DNA of 64,000 nt from Tetrahymena thermophila SB210 (taxonomy: Eukaryota; Ciliophora; Oligohymenophorea; Hymenostomatida; Tetrahymenidae), in the NCBI RefSeq assembly GCF_000189635.1, contig NW_002476381.1:434001-498000 (forward strand), read 5' to 3'. Below the pieces are notes generated by a model. That model saw nothing but the letters and a program-made list of their open reading frames with translations. It searched no databases and was not told the DNA's origin. This document shows, in pieces, positions 1 through 12,544 of the stretch. Within the stretch, counting starts at the first letter, position 1, and every line of letters begins with the position of its first letter. A program made the position numbers and the translations under genes.

Positions 1-1
1 T

Positions 2-1238
2 GTCAATAAAACTCATGAAATAGATTTAAAGATAAAATTTATAAATTGTAATTCTGATACAGTTGTAAATACGTTTGTTGAAAAGCTTAATTAACTTATT
101 ATGAACTTGGTAGACAACTCTGTAAAATTCCAACAAACTAATTAGTTAATTAAAAACAGATATTTATTTCCAGTAACTCCTCTCAAATAAAGCAGCAGAT
201 TTAGATCATTTAGTAAAAGCTAAACATATGTTCATAGTATTTTAAAGCCTAATGATCATGCAAGATTAGACTAAGATTTAACGGAAACGGTGATACTGCA
301 GAAAGACATTAAGCAATTTAAAGATCTTAAAATTGACTTTAAAAATAGTTTAACTGCTTAAAAAGAAAATAATATATTTTTAACAAGTAAAGTAGACGTT
401 GATGATATTCAATTAGATTAAAGATAGTAAAATGATTAAGTATCAATTAATTAAAATAGTTCACTTTAAAAGGATGTTACAATTTAATTTGAACTGATTA
501 AAGGAGAATGTGAAGAATCCAATATTTTTAAAATCACAATAATAGATTATGGAAAAGGTTTAAGTCATCATAAATTGCTTAAACTTCTACAAATCATAGG
601 AACTAAAAACCCAGCTTACAATCCTCAGTTCTAAAATTTTGATTATCTTGGATGGAAAATAAATTATCACATCATAGGAAACATAGGTCCATTCTACAAT
701 TTTTTTGTGAAGAGCAGTGAAAATTAAGTAAAAATTTTTTATCAATTTGCTTTGTAATAGAGATCTAATTTTTATATTTAATCAAAAATAGGGTTTAGAA
801 TATCACTTTTACATCTTTTAAGATATAAAAATTCTCTATCAGAATGATTAAAATCAAACAAAAATATTTTCAAACAATCATTTTTAGGAGTACTTAGAAA
901 AATCTAATTAAAATTTCTATCACATAAATAATCTAAATGAATAATTGGCAAAGATCAGAAAATAAAGTGAAGAAAATAATTCTAATATTAAGTCTTTTAC
1001 ACCACTTTAACAAAGCATTAAATTTTCAACAGTCAATCAAAATAAAGTAGTAGAAAATAACACAGATACACACTCTCTATTTGGATATCAGTCAATGATA
1101 TTAACTGATGATTTTACTTCTTAATAAATAATTCCTCCTAAAAACTTAAATTACTAATTAGCAACAAAATTCATTTTAGATAAAACACCTCCATCCTCAC
1201 CAATAACTTATTTAAAATGGTTAAAAGAAAAAAAATGA
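2..1238 (+). CDS. Histidine kinase, C-terminal part (5' end outside window)
   Basis: Two-component-type sensor kinase; the visible part is the ATP-binding (HATPase_c) domain that would phosphorylate a histidine in the missing dimerisation domain. Exons 2-727 and 792-1238, with a 64-nt GT..AG intron of phase 0. The N-box is clear (QLIMNLVDNSVKF, residues about 34-46 of the fragment), as is the G1 box (DYGKGL, near 545-562). The G2 region (YLGWKINYHIIG) keeps the helix but lacks the usual Gly-x-Gly-Leu-Gly. A gap of about 120 residues rich in Gln/Lys separates N-box and G1, longer than usual. After the intron the last beta strand of the fold continues (GLEYHFYIFQD), followed by about 125 polar residues to TGA at 1236. 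No receiver domain follows, so this is not a hybrid kinase. Domain type is sure; exact substrate unknown. Confidence 0.85.
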
Positions 1239-2004
1239 TAAAATAATTCCATAATATTTTATTATAATCTGACATATAAAATACTAAATTTTTGATCACT
1301 CTTTAATTACATTAAATAAACTTTCAAAACAAAAAATAATTAAGTATTTAAAATTAAAACTCAAAAAAAAAATTAATGAGATGAATTTATAATTTTATAT
1401 TAATTAAAATCTTTTGCAAAATTATATTATTATCAAGAAGGATTCTGTTTATATGTAATCATCAGAAACTCATAAGTTATTATTCTCTTTTTAACTAATA
1501 TTTAATTTCATTATCTTCTTAAATATCAATCATCCTTTATAAATTAAATTAAATTTATTTATTTAATTTAATATTATCCATTATAAATTTATTTATTTAA
1601 TTTAATATATTGAAATAAAATAATTAAAATAGTTGAATATTATTTTGATAAAAAAGAATTAATTATTGATAAAAAAATTTATTTTATTTTTTAAATTTAG
1701 ATTGTTTTATTAGTTGTTATTGTTGTATAAAAGATTTATTTCTAATAATTAAAAACTTATAAGTTAATTTATTTATCTTTCTTATTATCAAATTAAGAAA
1801 CAATTAATTGTAAATTTGTCTAAATTAATGAAAATTTATAAAAAGTTTGATTATTCTATTATTTGCTTCTATTTTTATAAATGTTTTTTTTAATAAATAT
1901 ACGAAATATTTTTTGTATTTAGTTAAAAAAATACAAAGAATCTTTTTACAAAATTTTAAAATTAATATTTTCAAAAAATACCAACTTTTATAGGAATTAA
2001 ATAA
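1239..2004. other. Intergenic, AT-rich
   Basis: No open frame or structured element seen. A duplicated block of about 25 bases (ATTTATTTAATTTAAT core) lies at 1553-1608. This is the 3' flank of the histidine kinase and the 5' flank of the secreted-protein gene. Confidence 0.6.
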
Positions 2005-2838
2005 ATGAAAAAAGCATTTGTGTTTATTTTATTAGCTGTTGCATCTTAATGCTTTTCTTTTGATTTATGGGGTGCTTTAAGTTTTGGGGCAACCAATAAG
2101 GAAAAACCTGAGCCAAAGAAAAAGTAATAAGTAACAGGACTAATGACATATTTTGAACCAAAAAGATTAGAATTTAATCTCCCTAAATGCTTGAGAAATA
2201 TTGCTGATATAATTGAAGAAGTTGAAAGCTTAAAGACTCTAAATTCTTTTGAAGTAACTTTAGAAAAAGTTGTTGAAAAAGTAGCCCATTATTCTGAAAT
2301 GCTTGTAAGTTGCGGATTTGCATTTTAGTATCAGCAAGTCTTTAAATTGTTTAATACTGTGAAAAACATGTAAATGGATCAACAAGGTACTTGTGGATAA
2401 AGTTAATCTGAGTAATGTGGAGGTCAAATGTTAAATATGGAAATCAAAGTAGCTAATTAAAGTGCTGAATAAACATTCTATTAAAAAATATTACCCTGTG
2501 CGACAAAAGTCACAGAAATTTTTACCTTTTACTCATCAAAAAAATTCAACTAAGATACAAATTACTTTGAAGAGTTTAGAATTTTTACACAATCAATTAT
2601 CTATGCAGAGGAGTGTTCTCTTCTTATTTTTAATGATTTTATGGAGAGTAGTAAGCCCTGCTTGACTAATTTTGATAAATTAGTAACCTAATATCATGAA
2701 ATTACAAAAAGTAGTAGCATATACTTAGGATTAATCTCTCAAGGTCCTACGATGATTAGCACTTTTAACGATATGGTTTCAGTTTGTAAGAATTAAATAT
2801 TTGAAGCTATTTTACCATCTAATTAGAATGAATAATGA
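2005..2838 (+). CDS. Secreted Cys-containing protein, unrecognised
   Basis: Single-exon gene of 277 aa with TGA stop at 2836. The N-terminus is a good signal peptide (MKKAFVFILLAVASQCFS), so the product should enter the secretory pathway. The mature part opens with a short Lys/Pro/Glu stretch, then helical sequence, and has about eight cysteines spread over its length (for example KCLRNI, SCGF, GTCGQ, EQCGG, LPCATK, EECSL, KPCLTN, SVCKN), suggesting disulfides. No further TM segment. It resembles in style the many short ciliate secreted or vacuolar proteins with Cys/helix organisation, but I recognise no named family. The ATG at 2005 is chosen because it gives the signal peptide directly; the later in-frame ATG at 2143 would lose it. 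Gln is mostly TAA/TAG. Confidence 0.8.
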
Positions 2839-3624
2839 TGACAATATCAACAAAATTTAAAAGTAAATCAAAAACGCTACAAATCTGATAATTAAATGTA
2901 AAATACAAAAAAAATGATTAATAAACTAATTTGAATTACAGAATTTAATATTCAAAAAGATATATTTCAGTTAATGTAAGCTTTTTTTTACTTGGCATCT
3001 TTAGGCAAACTAAAATGTTTTTAAAATATCTTCATATAATAAATTATTTATTTAATTATTTTATCTAATAATGGAATGATCAATAAATCATTAATAATTT
3101 ATTTGAATATTTATGTTTTTTTATTTTCAGTTGAACTTTTAGAATAATAATTATAAAAAATTAATACTTAAAATAATTATATTTAATTTAAATATTAATA
3201 TCATACTATAATAATATATTTATTTTACATTAATGTTATTAAACTAAACAATAAACATACTTAAAAAAGTTAATCGATAGATTTTTTATTATAGTTAATA
3301 GTTAGAATATTATATTTATTAATCTACCCATTAACAATTTATTGACTTTAAACCTAAGATATGCTTTTAATTTAAATATGATTTATAATGAGCAACATAT
3401 AAATTTGGCATAAACTTATTTAATAATTTAAAGATATTTTTTATGTTTGATTATTGATTTATCATCTTTATCTAATTTATTATTATTATTATTATATTTA
3501 TTTTTATAAATTTAATTTCCGCGAATTAGACAATTAATAAATATTCAAAATAAGAAGAGGTATTTAGGAGGGAAAGAAAACAAACAAACATCAAGTGAAA
3601 TAGTAGAAATATAAGAAAAAGGAA
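2839..3624. other. Intergenic, AT-rich
   Basis: Nothing coding seen; short ATT repeats near 3478-3495. This is the upstream flank of the bromodomain gene. Confidence 0.6.
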
Positions 3625-3729
3625 ATGTCAGCAAAAATAAAATCTACTTTAAAGTTTGTCACGTAATTAGTTAAGCTTATAGTTAGAGTTGTTAGGAATG
3701 ACTAAAGCATAATTCTATTTAGAAATTGA
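3625..3729 (+). CDS. Short upstream ORF (34 aa), doubtful
   Basis: ATG at 3625 to TGA at 3727 encodes 34 residues beginning MSAKIKSTLKF and containing QLVKLIVR, which superficially resembles the start of mitochondrial ribosomal protein L11 but lacks the Pro-rich motif that should follow. It lies about 90 nt upstream of the bromodomain start and in another frame, so it may be an upstream ORF in the 5' leader, a gene remnant or chance. The bromodomain frame is also open upstream here, with an alternative ATG at 3698. Confidence 0.25.
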
Positions 3730-3820
3730 CATTCACAATTTAAAAAGGCGTTATCGAAGTTAATATTTATTAATTATTTTCAAAAGGGAAACATCAACCA
3801 GAAAAGAAGATTATAAAAAA

Positions 3821-4746
3821 ATGAATACAGTATTATAATCACTATTTGATAATAGCGACTCTCTAGAGTTTAGATAACCTGTGGATTACTTAGGTAAAAC
3901 GTTTACTTCATTAGAATATGCTTTTTTAACTTTTAATCAATAAAATTTAGCTTTAGGATTAACTGACTATCCAAATGTGGTTAAAAAGCCAATGGACTTA
4001 TCTACTGTTAAAAATAAAATAAATACACAAAGTTATGACACAATAGAAGACTTTTTAGATGATATTTAATTAATTTGGGATAATTGTAAATTATATAATG
4101 CTTAAGGATCTGTAAATATTTTATTTATTAAGATACTTATAAACAAATATGATTAGTTATCGATACATAAATATATGTAAATCTTTTAAATAATTCATTT
4201 AATTATTAACAGTGGATTTGGAAGTTAGCAGATAAATTAGACAAGTACTATAAAAAGCTTATAAAAAATTATTTGCCTATGGTCCAAGTTCAATAAACAG
4301 TTGGAAGTAAATTAATTTACATATTTACTAAATATTGATCGATGATAAATTTTTAAAATTAAAATATTAGAAAAAGAGAAGAAAGATGATAAAGCAAGGT
4401 AAACTTAATTTTTTGAATGAGATAATGAACAAAGAATTTTTAAAAGAAAGATAATGAAATTGATTAATCTTTTTTATTAAGGTATTTTAATGAGCTAAAA
4501 TATTTTTTATAAATTAGCAAATAATAAGATGTGTATATTGATAATTTTTAAGAAGAAAAAAGCTCATTTACTGCTAAAATTAAATAACTTACAGAAGAAT
4601 AGTTAGGTAGTATAGTAGAATAAATTAGATTAGAAAATCCTTAAGCATTTATAAGATTAGATAATAAAAAGTTATAAGTTATTGTTGATAGCATCAGTTT
4701 TGAATCTTTATAAAATTATAATACGTAAATTTTGAATATTTTTTGA
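3821..4746 (+). CDS. Small BET-type protein: one bromodomain plus NET domain
   Basis: Acetyl-lysine reader expected to bind acetylated histones and recruit partners through its extra-terminal (NET) domain, in the nucleus. Exons 3821-4111, 4213-4306, 4371-4398, 4482-4746 give 225 aa; all phases fit. The bromodomain spans residues about 15-125: PVDYLG, then YPNVVKKPMDLSTVKNKI (the ZA-loop PMDL motif), FLDDIQLIWDNCKLYN with the acetyl-lysine-contacting Asn, and the last helix LADKLDKYYKKL in exon 2. A basic linker (KKEKKDDKA) is encoded by the 28-nt microexon. The NET domain is residues about 165-225, with LTEEQLGSIVEQIRLENP and LQVIVDSISFESL. Typical BET proteins have one or two bromodomains and are much longer. 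Start 3821 is supported by the domain; ATG 3698 is an in-frame alternative. Confidence 0.9.
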
Positions 4747-6331
4747 AAACCTATTGAAATTATTTCTATAAAAATAGTTAAATCGATAACTGGTTAATCC
4801 CTGTTAAGACTACAAATAAAAGAAGTAAAAATAATTGATAAATGATCTTAATTAAAATACTTAGTTTTATATCATAAAAATTATTTTGAATTTTAATTTT
4901 ACATGTATGTACCACATTCATATTTTATAAAAATTCAAACTCAGGTGATTTTTTTTGTCTATTTTATTTATTATATATATTTTTTCTTAATTTTATAAGT
5001 AATATAAAATATTTATCTAAAAATATATCATCTGTTTTCTTATTATTTAATATTAAATTGATTTCTTTTGGTTTTTATTTAAATAAATTATTTGAGTATT
5101 TGTTAAAAACCAGCAATATCTTATAAATAGAAAAAACCTTAAATCTAAAAAGTAATCTATTTAAGATTGAAAATGAAAAGAAAATGCAATTATAAATTAA
5201 TTTATACCCATTTATAAAGTCGTTTATTTTTTTATACTATTTAGTTTTAATAAAATTTATTTATTTCAAAGTAAAATAAGGACAATAATATTTAGTAAAA
5301 TTTAAAACATGAAGATTTAAATTCATTTTTGAATTTTTTATTTATTTTTATTTTTCGTTTATCATTTTAAATTCTGAGTCAAAGCTTACCTTAAGTTTTA
5401 ATGGAGAAAACATATGAAAAAATTTTCAAAAAAAAAAAAAATGCCAAAAAAAATTTAAAGATTTTTCATATTTTTTAAAAAATATTCAAATATAAAACTA
5501 TTTTAAAATTAGAGTAGTTTTAATAATAATAAACCTTCTATTAATTTTATTATTATTTTTGATTTAGATTTATAGCTTATTTGGATATTAATAAAATAAA
5601 ATTAAAAAATAAGATAAAATATGAATGAATTCATTTAAATAAAGAGTGTTATTTTCATTCAAATTTGTTTTTAAAGTAATTAATCAAAATAATTAGTCAA
5701 TAAATTTATATTTACATAATATAAAAAATATATACAATATAATTATTTGTTTTTATAATAATTTTATTTTATTCTATATTTAAAAATAATTTAACTTTAT
5801 TTTATTTATTTATTATTTAAACTTTAAGTGGCAGAGCACTATAAATAAGATAACAAAAAAGGTTTTTATGGACTATTTATTTATTTTGATATCAATTTTG
5901 TGATAAAGCTAATATATTTATTTATATATCATATTTATAATATAATTATTTTAATAAGTTAAGGATAGGTTTTTATTTATTTATTTATTATTAGTTTTTA
6001 AGTTGGAAGCTTTCTAGTAAATAGCTTATTTGGTTTGATAAATTATAATATTTTATTTGAAAAATTTTGTTTGCTTCATTAGAATAATTTTTTATTGATT
6101 AGTAGTGTTTTTTAATTATTTTAAATAAAATATTATAAATTCAAAATATTTAGTTAATTAGTTTGTGAGTGAGTGATTGAGTGATTTATTCTTGTTCAAA
6201 TCTTCATCATTCTTATTAGATAAGCAAATAAAATAGGCTTCGAAAATTTAGTTTTATTAATTTTAGTATAAATTAAGGTTCCAGTTTTTTGTACGACAAA
6301 TTAAAGAATTTGTTTTATTTCTACCAAAATT
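4747..6331. other. Intergenic between convergent genes, AT-rich
   Basis: About 1.6 kb between the bromodomain gene (+) and the ankyrin-kinase gene (-). Only AT-rich sequence, homopolymer runs and a short GAGT/GATT repeat at 6165-6182. No convincing open frame. Confidence 0.6.
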
Positions 6332-9300
6332 TCATGGATTTCCTACAAAAGTCCATTTTTAAAATAGTTCTTATTTTTATCCAGTTTAAGTTGTGAACTA
6401 TAATTTGATTTTATTTAATTTAGTAGGGGAGACTTGAAATTCACGATCTTCAAAGATATCTTCGTTTTATGTGTACATTTATTAGGTAAGTTAGATAGAC
6501 TTAGGAGGTTTTACGTTCCTTTATTCATTATAAAAATAAAAATTTTAATTTTCTATAAAAGTAATTAATTAATTAGTTTTTTACTTTTAAGCTAATTACT
6601 TCCAGTCAATGCCCTAGAAAAATGGATGTCTTTTAATTTGATCTGGAGTAGGTCTAAATCTTGGGTCTTTAGAAAGCAGCTAAATTTAAACAAAAATTTT
6701 AATTAAATTTTTAAATGGAAAATATGAATTACTTTAATTAGCAAGCTTTTAGCAGTCCTTGAAATAAAATTGGGAAATTTGAGCTGATTCATTTAAATAT
6801 TGTTGTAAATTGTGTTCCTATAATAAAATAGAATGAATAAATATAAATTTAACTCTTATAAATAAAATATTCTACTCATCTTTTCCATAAAAGGGAGGCT
6901 ATCCTGTAAGCATTTCAAATATAAATATACCGAGAAGATAAAGATCAATTGACTTTCCGTGACCCTAGTTCCTTAAAATTTCAGGTGGCATATAAGCAAC
7001 TGAACCACAGAAGCTACGAGCACCCTAATCATATTCTCTAACTCCTTCTTTTGAAAGACCGAAATCTGTAATTCTCACATGTCCATCTTCAGCAATTAAA
7101 ATATTTTAAGCTTTTAAGTCTCTGTAAATAATATCATGATTATGCAAATACTCTAAAGCTAAAAGAACTTCTGCAGCATAAAATTATGCTTTTGATTCAG
7201 AAAACCTGATTGCAATAAAAATTTTATTAATAAATTATTTGACTTATAGAAAAATTAATTAATTTGTTTGTTTGTTTGTTTGTTTGTTTGCTTGCTTGCT
7301 TGCTAACTTATTGAGAATAGTTTAATTATTTTATGTAAGAAAATAAAGTTTACTTTTTTTCAAACTTAAGATGCTAGAGGATGTCACCTCTTTTTCCGTT
7401 TTCTAATAAGAAGAAAAGTTTATCTTTAGTTTGGAAAGCTTTGTGCATTTTAACTATAAATGGATGATCAACTAACTAAAGGATATTTCTTTCAGTTATT
7501 GCATATTTGTACATATTTTATTCTATAATTTTTTATTTGTGAAGCATTTTGAGTGCAAATTATTTTCCAGTTTTTCTTTCTTCTACTAGAAAAACTTCAG
7601 CAAAAGCTCCTTTTCCAATTAGGCCATGCACTATATACTAGCTTGTATGATTAAGTATTGATTATGAGTGGAGGTTTGAGACTATGCTTTAGTTATTGGA
7701 GAAGAGATTGTGAAGGTCTTCTTCGTCATATTCAATTATTTGCATGTGGGCTTTAATATTTCTTTATAATTCCTTCTTTTGCACTTACTATCTGAAGTAA
7801 GTAATTAAATCCTCATTTGAGGATTCCTAGTATGGAAGCTTGTTATTATTGTTTCTTAAATTTATATCAAGATAGGGCTTTTTGAGAATAATGTCAAGAA
7901 GGTCTTTGTCCCCTTTTCATAAATTATTTTCATTATGAATATTTTAATATTAAAAAAATTTGTAAGCTTGAATCAAAAATCTATTTTCTAATTTTTAGAA
8001 ATTTTTTGCCAGTAACTATAAAAAGTAAAAATATTAAAATAAGCTATATAAGAATTTAATTTATTTTTGGTAATAGAAATTCACTAAACTTTTTATTAAT
8101 TTACCATTTAAAAAGCAGTAGTGAAGAGGTGTATTCAGATATTGATCTTGTGCATTTATGTTAGCGCCGGATTCAATGAGTAGAGCTGCTACGTCTTGCT
8201 TATTTTCTAAACAAGCTAGAATCAGAGGAGTCTGTCCTTAGATATTAACAGAATCTAAGTTAATATCTTTCTAAATTAAAAGGTTGCATAATGGGGTATT
8301 GCCAAAGTAAGCAAAGTAATGTAATGGAGTCCAGCCTTCATTAATAGGAGCGTTAAGATTTGGCATCAAATCAGATTCAGTTTACTAAACTAATTCTTTA
8401 ATTTTGTCAGTTAAGTTTAGCTTGCATGCTTTCTCAAATTCTTTTTAGTTTTCTTTCTTTTTCTCCCTATTTATGATAAATAATAAAATAAATATTGAAA
8501 AAGCCTTGGCTTAGATTTGAAAAATAATGATTAATTTTAATATTTTCTTCATAAATCAATTCAAGCACATTATAAAGAAAAACCTTATGTAATTTTTAAT
8601 GAAATTTAATTAAATTAGTAATAAAAGTAATCTTTTTATGGTTTGAGTGAGTTTGTAATTCATTGAAGTGAATTAATTTTGTTTAGTTAGATAGAATGTA
8701 AGTCTACGAAAATGAGATATATTATATAATGTTTTGCTCTTGAAGCAATATATTTTATATTTTAAATTTACAAAAAATTTAGAAGGAGAGATTAATATAA
8801 AAATAACTATAACAAACTAATAAATTAATTACCACCACTAACTCCATTAATTTGGCTCTTCTATTTTAATGCTAGGTATCACTTAATCAGTTATCTATTG
8901 AAAATCGTCTTTCTTTCTGATATCATACTCTTAGCCTATTAAATTATGATAATAACAATAAATTAGAATCATATTTTAAAAATTATATTTGAAGGATGGA
9001 TCTGTAAAAATTTGTGCACGTTGTCAAAAAATTAGTAAAAAGCAAATATTTATCATTTTTTCATAAAAATTTGATGGGATTTAATAATGAATTTAATTAA
9101 TTTAGGAATATTTTCTTTTGTCTTTTCGTTCGAATATCTTCTATAACGCTATTAATTTGCCAAATATTTTGATTTCTTAATTTTCTTAAGAATTGTTTAT
9201 TGCTTACAGTTAGAACACTATCATAAATAATAAATACTCTCCTTTACAATCAATGAATAATTGAATGTAAGTTATTCAAAATTATAAGACTGAAGAAAAT

Positions 9301-10411
9301 AAAATTAACCATATCTTGCCAGCAATAAAATTTCCAATTTTGTTACAAGATATCTTTTAAAATTTAGCAGAAATAAACAAAGAAACCACTTATCATTTCT
9401 ATAAAAAACTTCAACTAAAAACCCTCTATTGAAATTAAATTTTGCTACAAACTCTATTATTATCTTTCTATCTATTGTTTGATTCTTAATCCCCAAAAAA
9501 TTCAATTATTATTGATTTTATAAATCTATCTATTGACTTTTTAGATTCTCATTACACATTTAGGTTCGAATATCTAAGTATTTTTGTATCTATATATATA
9601 AATTTATTATTATTTCCTTCTTCTTTATTAGGTTATTAAAGAATTAATTAGCGTTGATAGAATATATCACTTAAAGCTGACAGATACATTTATATGTCAT
9701 TTTCAATAGATAGAATAAAAACAAATTTATTGCACTTTCGTAAATAATATTATAGTCTTATTGATTAAAAAAATTATAATTTTTCTTCATTAAATTTTAA
9801 TGAATTTTAAGATTTTTAAATAATTTAAGACAATTAATTGCTTGTGCTGTAATCATTATTTAAGTGCTATATAATTTATATAGACAAAAAGTGTTGATTT
9901 ATTATTTATTACCTGTATCAATGTTTTTTATTTTATGAAATTAATCTCTGTTTTCTTTATCCCAGAATAGTTTTGACTAATGGGGCTCTCTATTAGAGAA
10001 TCTCGTTTATGGCATAAATACTTCATCATCTAAAATTTCATCTGTGAACGTATTTTTATAGTAGCAACAAACACTTTCACCATCCTCATAATCTTCTTAA
10101 AGCTTTGCATGATTAGTTATGTCTTTGAGTTTATTTTATAACGAAAAGCCACGAGTGGCAGAGGTGGTTGTGCTAGAAATATAGCTTTAAGTATCTAAAT
10201 TATGAAAATTGCCATCCCTAAAATGTTTGCGTAGATTTGATTAAGGGGTATATTAAAGCGATGATTAGGTATCCAACTTAACTTTTGATGAATCACTAGT
10301 TTTACAAATCTATTTAAGATCTATTCTTAGCTATTGATTCGATTAAATATACTGTTAGCTCTCACTTCTGTCCTAATTTAAGGCAATTATATTATCAGTT
10401 AGGCTATTCAT
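6332..10411 (-). CDS. Ankyrin-repeat AGC-type protein kinase
   Basis: Ser/Thr kinase, 734 aa. Exons in gene order: 10411-9913, 8935-8833, 8466-8105, 7912-7354, 7205-6876, 6817-6733, 6679-6600, 6518-6332; total coding length is a multiple of three. Residues 1-230 are polar and disordered. Ankyrin repeats cover about 235-360 (GWTPLHYFAYFGNTPL, GQTPLILACLENKQDV, NTPLHYCFLNGDKDLL). The kinase domain is about 412-670: Gly loop IGKGAFAEVFLV, Lys in FALKML, Glu in ITERNIL, YRDLKAQNIL, DFG in TDFGLSKEG, and activation segment SFCGSVAYMPPEIL. The AGC C-tail follows, with FQGIDWKNVKPP and a hydrophobic-motif-like FQKWTF near the C-terminus. Subdomain IX reads IDLYLLG instead of the usual DWWSLG. The 977-nt first intron is long for this genome, but splice phase fits. 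Regulation through the ankyrin region is inference. Confidence 0.88.
7262..7304. repeat. (TTTG)n/(CTTG)n tetranucleotide repeat in intron
   Basis: Six or so TTTG units followed by CTTG units, inside the 148-nt intron 7206-7353 of the ankyrin-kinase gene. Confidence 0.9.
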
Positions 10412-12544
10412 GATGATATTTTAATTGATTTATATTGTACTTATGCTACTTCTCACTCACCTATTTCAAATATTTGCAAGGTGTTTGCTTTAGATTATAT
10501 TTGTAAGATAGAATTCAGTTTTGTTAAGCAAATAAATAAATAATTACTTTGTTTCTTTTATTAATTATTAACTTTGTTTTTTTTGCTTGCCTATTTGCTT
10601 TTCTGCTTGTTTGTTTGATTGATTGACTGAATTATTGATTTGATTGTTTGTAATCAATTTTTTGACTTTAAATTAAATACTTAATGTTCTGATTAACAAA
10701 ATAATAATAATTTTTTGTTTGTTTGTTTGTTTAATAATAATAATTATTATATAATTAATGATGCAAATGTTTTTCTTAATTATTACTTTCTTAGTTTTCT
10801 TATTAATTTTTTATTAGGCACTTATTGTTCGTTCCTTCATTCATTCATTTATTAAAAGTATTATAAATATATTTTTTGCTATTCAATATTTTTCATAAAT
10901 AGTTAGCATTATTTTTTTTTTCTTGTCTCTTATCACGAAAGACATTATTTGAAGCTAAATCATTCAGTCAGTATAAATATTTTTATTTTTCTATTTTCTT
11001 ACCACTCTAATGAATTTCTATTTTTAATTATAAATAACTAACTTATCTATGCATTTACATAAAATTTTTGCAATGAAGCTTTTTATTAATTAATTTGTTT
11101 AAACTTATTTTGTTTGTTATTATTATATGATTACTTTCAATAAAATTTATAATGTCTACAATATTTATCATATATGTTACTAAATAATTAGACCTCTTCT
11201 TTTTTCTACATAAAAAGTATTTATTTCCTATTAAATTATTTTATTTATTTTAATTGATTGAAAAGCAAAATTCTAAATTTAATAATTGTTAATCATTTTT
11301 TAATCTGTAAACTTAATCAGCTATTTTTAGAAAAAATCTATTTTTGGCATTAAAAAATTTGATATAACTATTATTAAGCAAATTTAGAAAAATTAAAACA
11401 TAGATTAATATCTTCTTTCTAGTAATTTTCTTAGTTTAGTTTAGCTAAATTTAACTTTTTAATGTGTCATTAATTCGGAGAATTTATTTTATGGTTATTT
11501 GAGTGGTGTATGCATTAAAGGTCTTATTTTTTAGGAGTTTTAAAATTACAGAGTGAGCATCTTGCTTAAATAAAATTCTTAATTTTTAAAAATAAATAAA
11601 AACGTCTTTATTTTAAAGAGGCTGATAATATAATTTCAAGTAAGTATAATAATTAATATTAATTTGCTGCTAACTTAATTTATGTTTTATAATAAATATT
11701 TCATAATTTAAAAATGGAAATTTATTCATTTTTTAAAATAATTCTTTTTCAAACAAACATTAATCATTATTTGTATTCAAATAAAATTTTTTACAAAATA
11801 AAATTGTATTTATTAAATAATAAGAGATACTTTTTACTTGATTTTTAGAAATTAAGATTATCATTTTTTAATTATTTCTATTATTTACCTTTATAAAATT
11901 ATTTTTATTTGATTTATTTTTGTTTGTTTTTTAAATCTTTAGATGGGAGGGATAAGGAAAGTTTTTAAAAAGGGATTGAATCTTTTTTTTAAAGATTTTA
12001 AACTAAATATTTTTCGCTTTTATCATTGTAAAAAGTGTCTCTAGCCCTCAGCATCAACTTACTAATTAGCCTATTTAGAAATAGATTTAAGTTTTAATAA
12101 ATTAGCTTTACATTGTTTCTTATTAAAAATTAGTTATTTATGAAAGTAAATAAATTTCTTAAAGGTTTTAAAAATAAATGAAATAGATATTTGTCACTTG
12201 TTTCACTAGAAAAGTGTCTATTTTTATATATTTGCTTAGCTTATCAACTTATTTAGAGTTTTAAAAAAGATCTAATTAAATTAGAAATTGATAAATAAAT
12301 ACTTAATAATATATATAATACATTATATTTTAGGAAATAACTTAATTTGTTAAAGGTTTAAAAATAATTTAAATTGACTTTGAAGATATTAAATTAATTT
12401 TATTTACATTATAATTCTTATTATATTTTATATTAAGAGTATTTATTTATTTACTTACTTACTTACTTTTTAATTGATATTTTATATTTACAAAATTTGT
12501 TTGATATTCTATTTATTCTATTCTGAAATTTTTTATTTTTCATT
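10412..12544. other. Intergenic, AT-rich with simple repeats
   Basis: Upstream of the ankyrin kinase and downstream of the degenerate histidine kinase (both -). Contains CTTG/TTTG/GATT tracts at 10575-10640, GTTT repeats near 10716-10731 and (ACTT)n at 12448-12470. No open frame or RNA gene recognised. Confidence 0.6.

Noticed and set aside
9305-9505. 66-aa minus-strand open frame in the ankyrin-kinase first intron
   Set aside because: AT-rich Phe/Leu/Lys composition, no homology-like motif, lies within an intron whose splice phase is satisfied without it.
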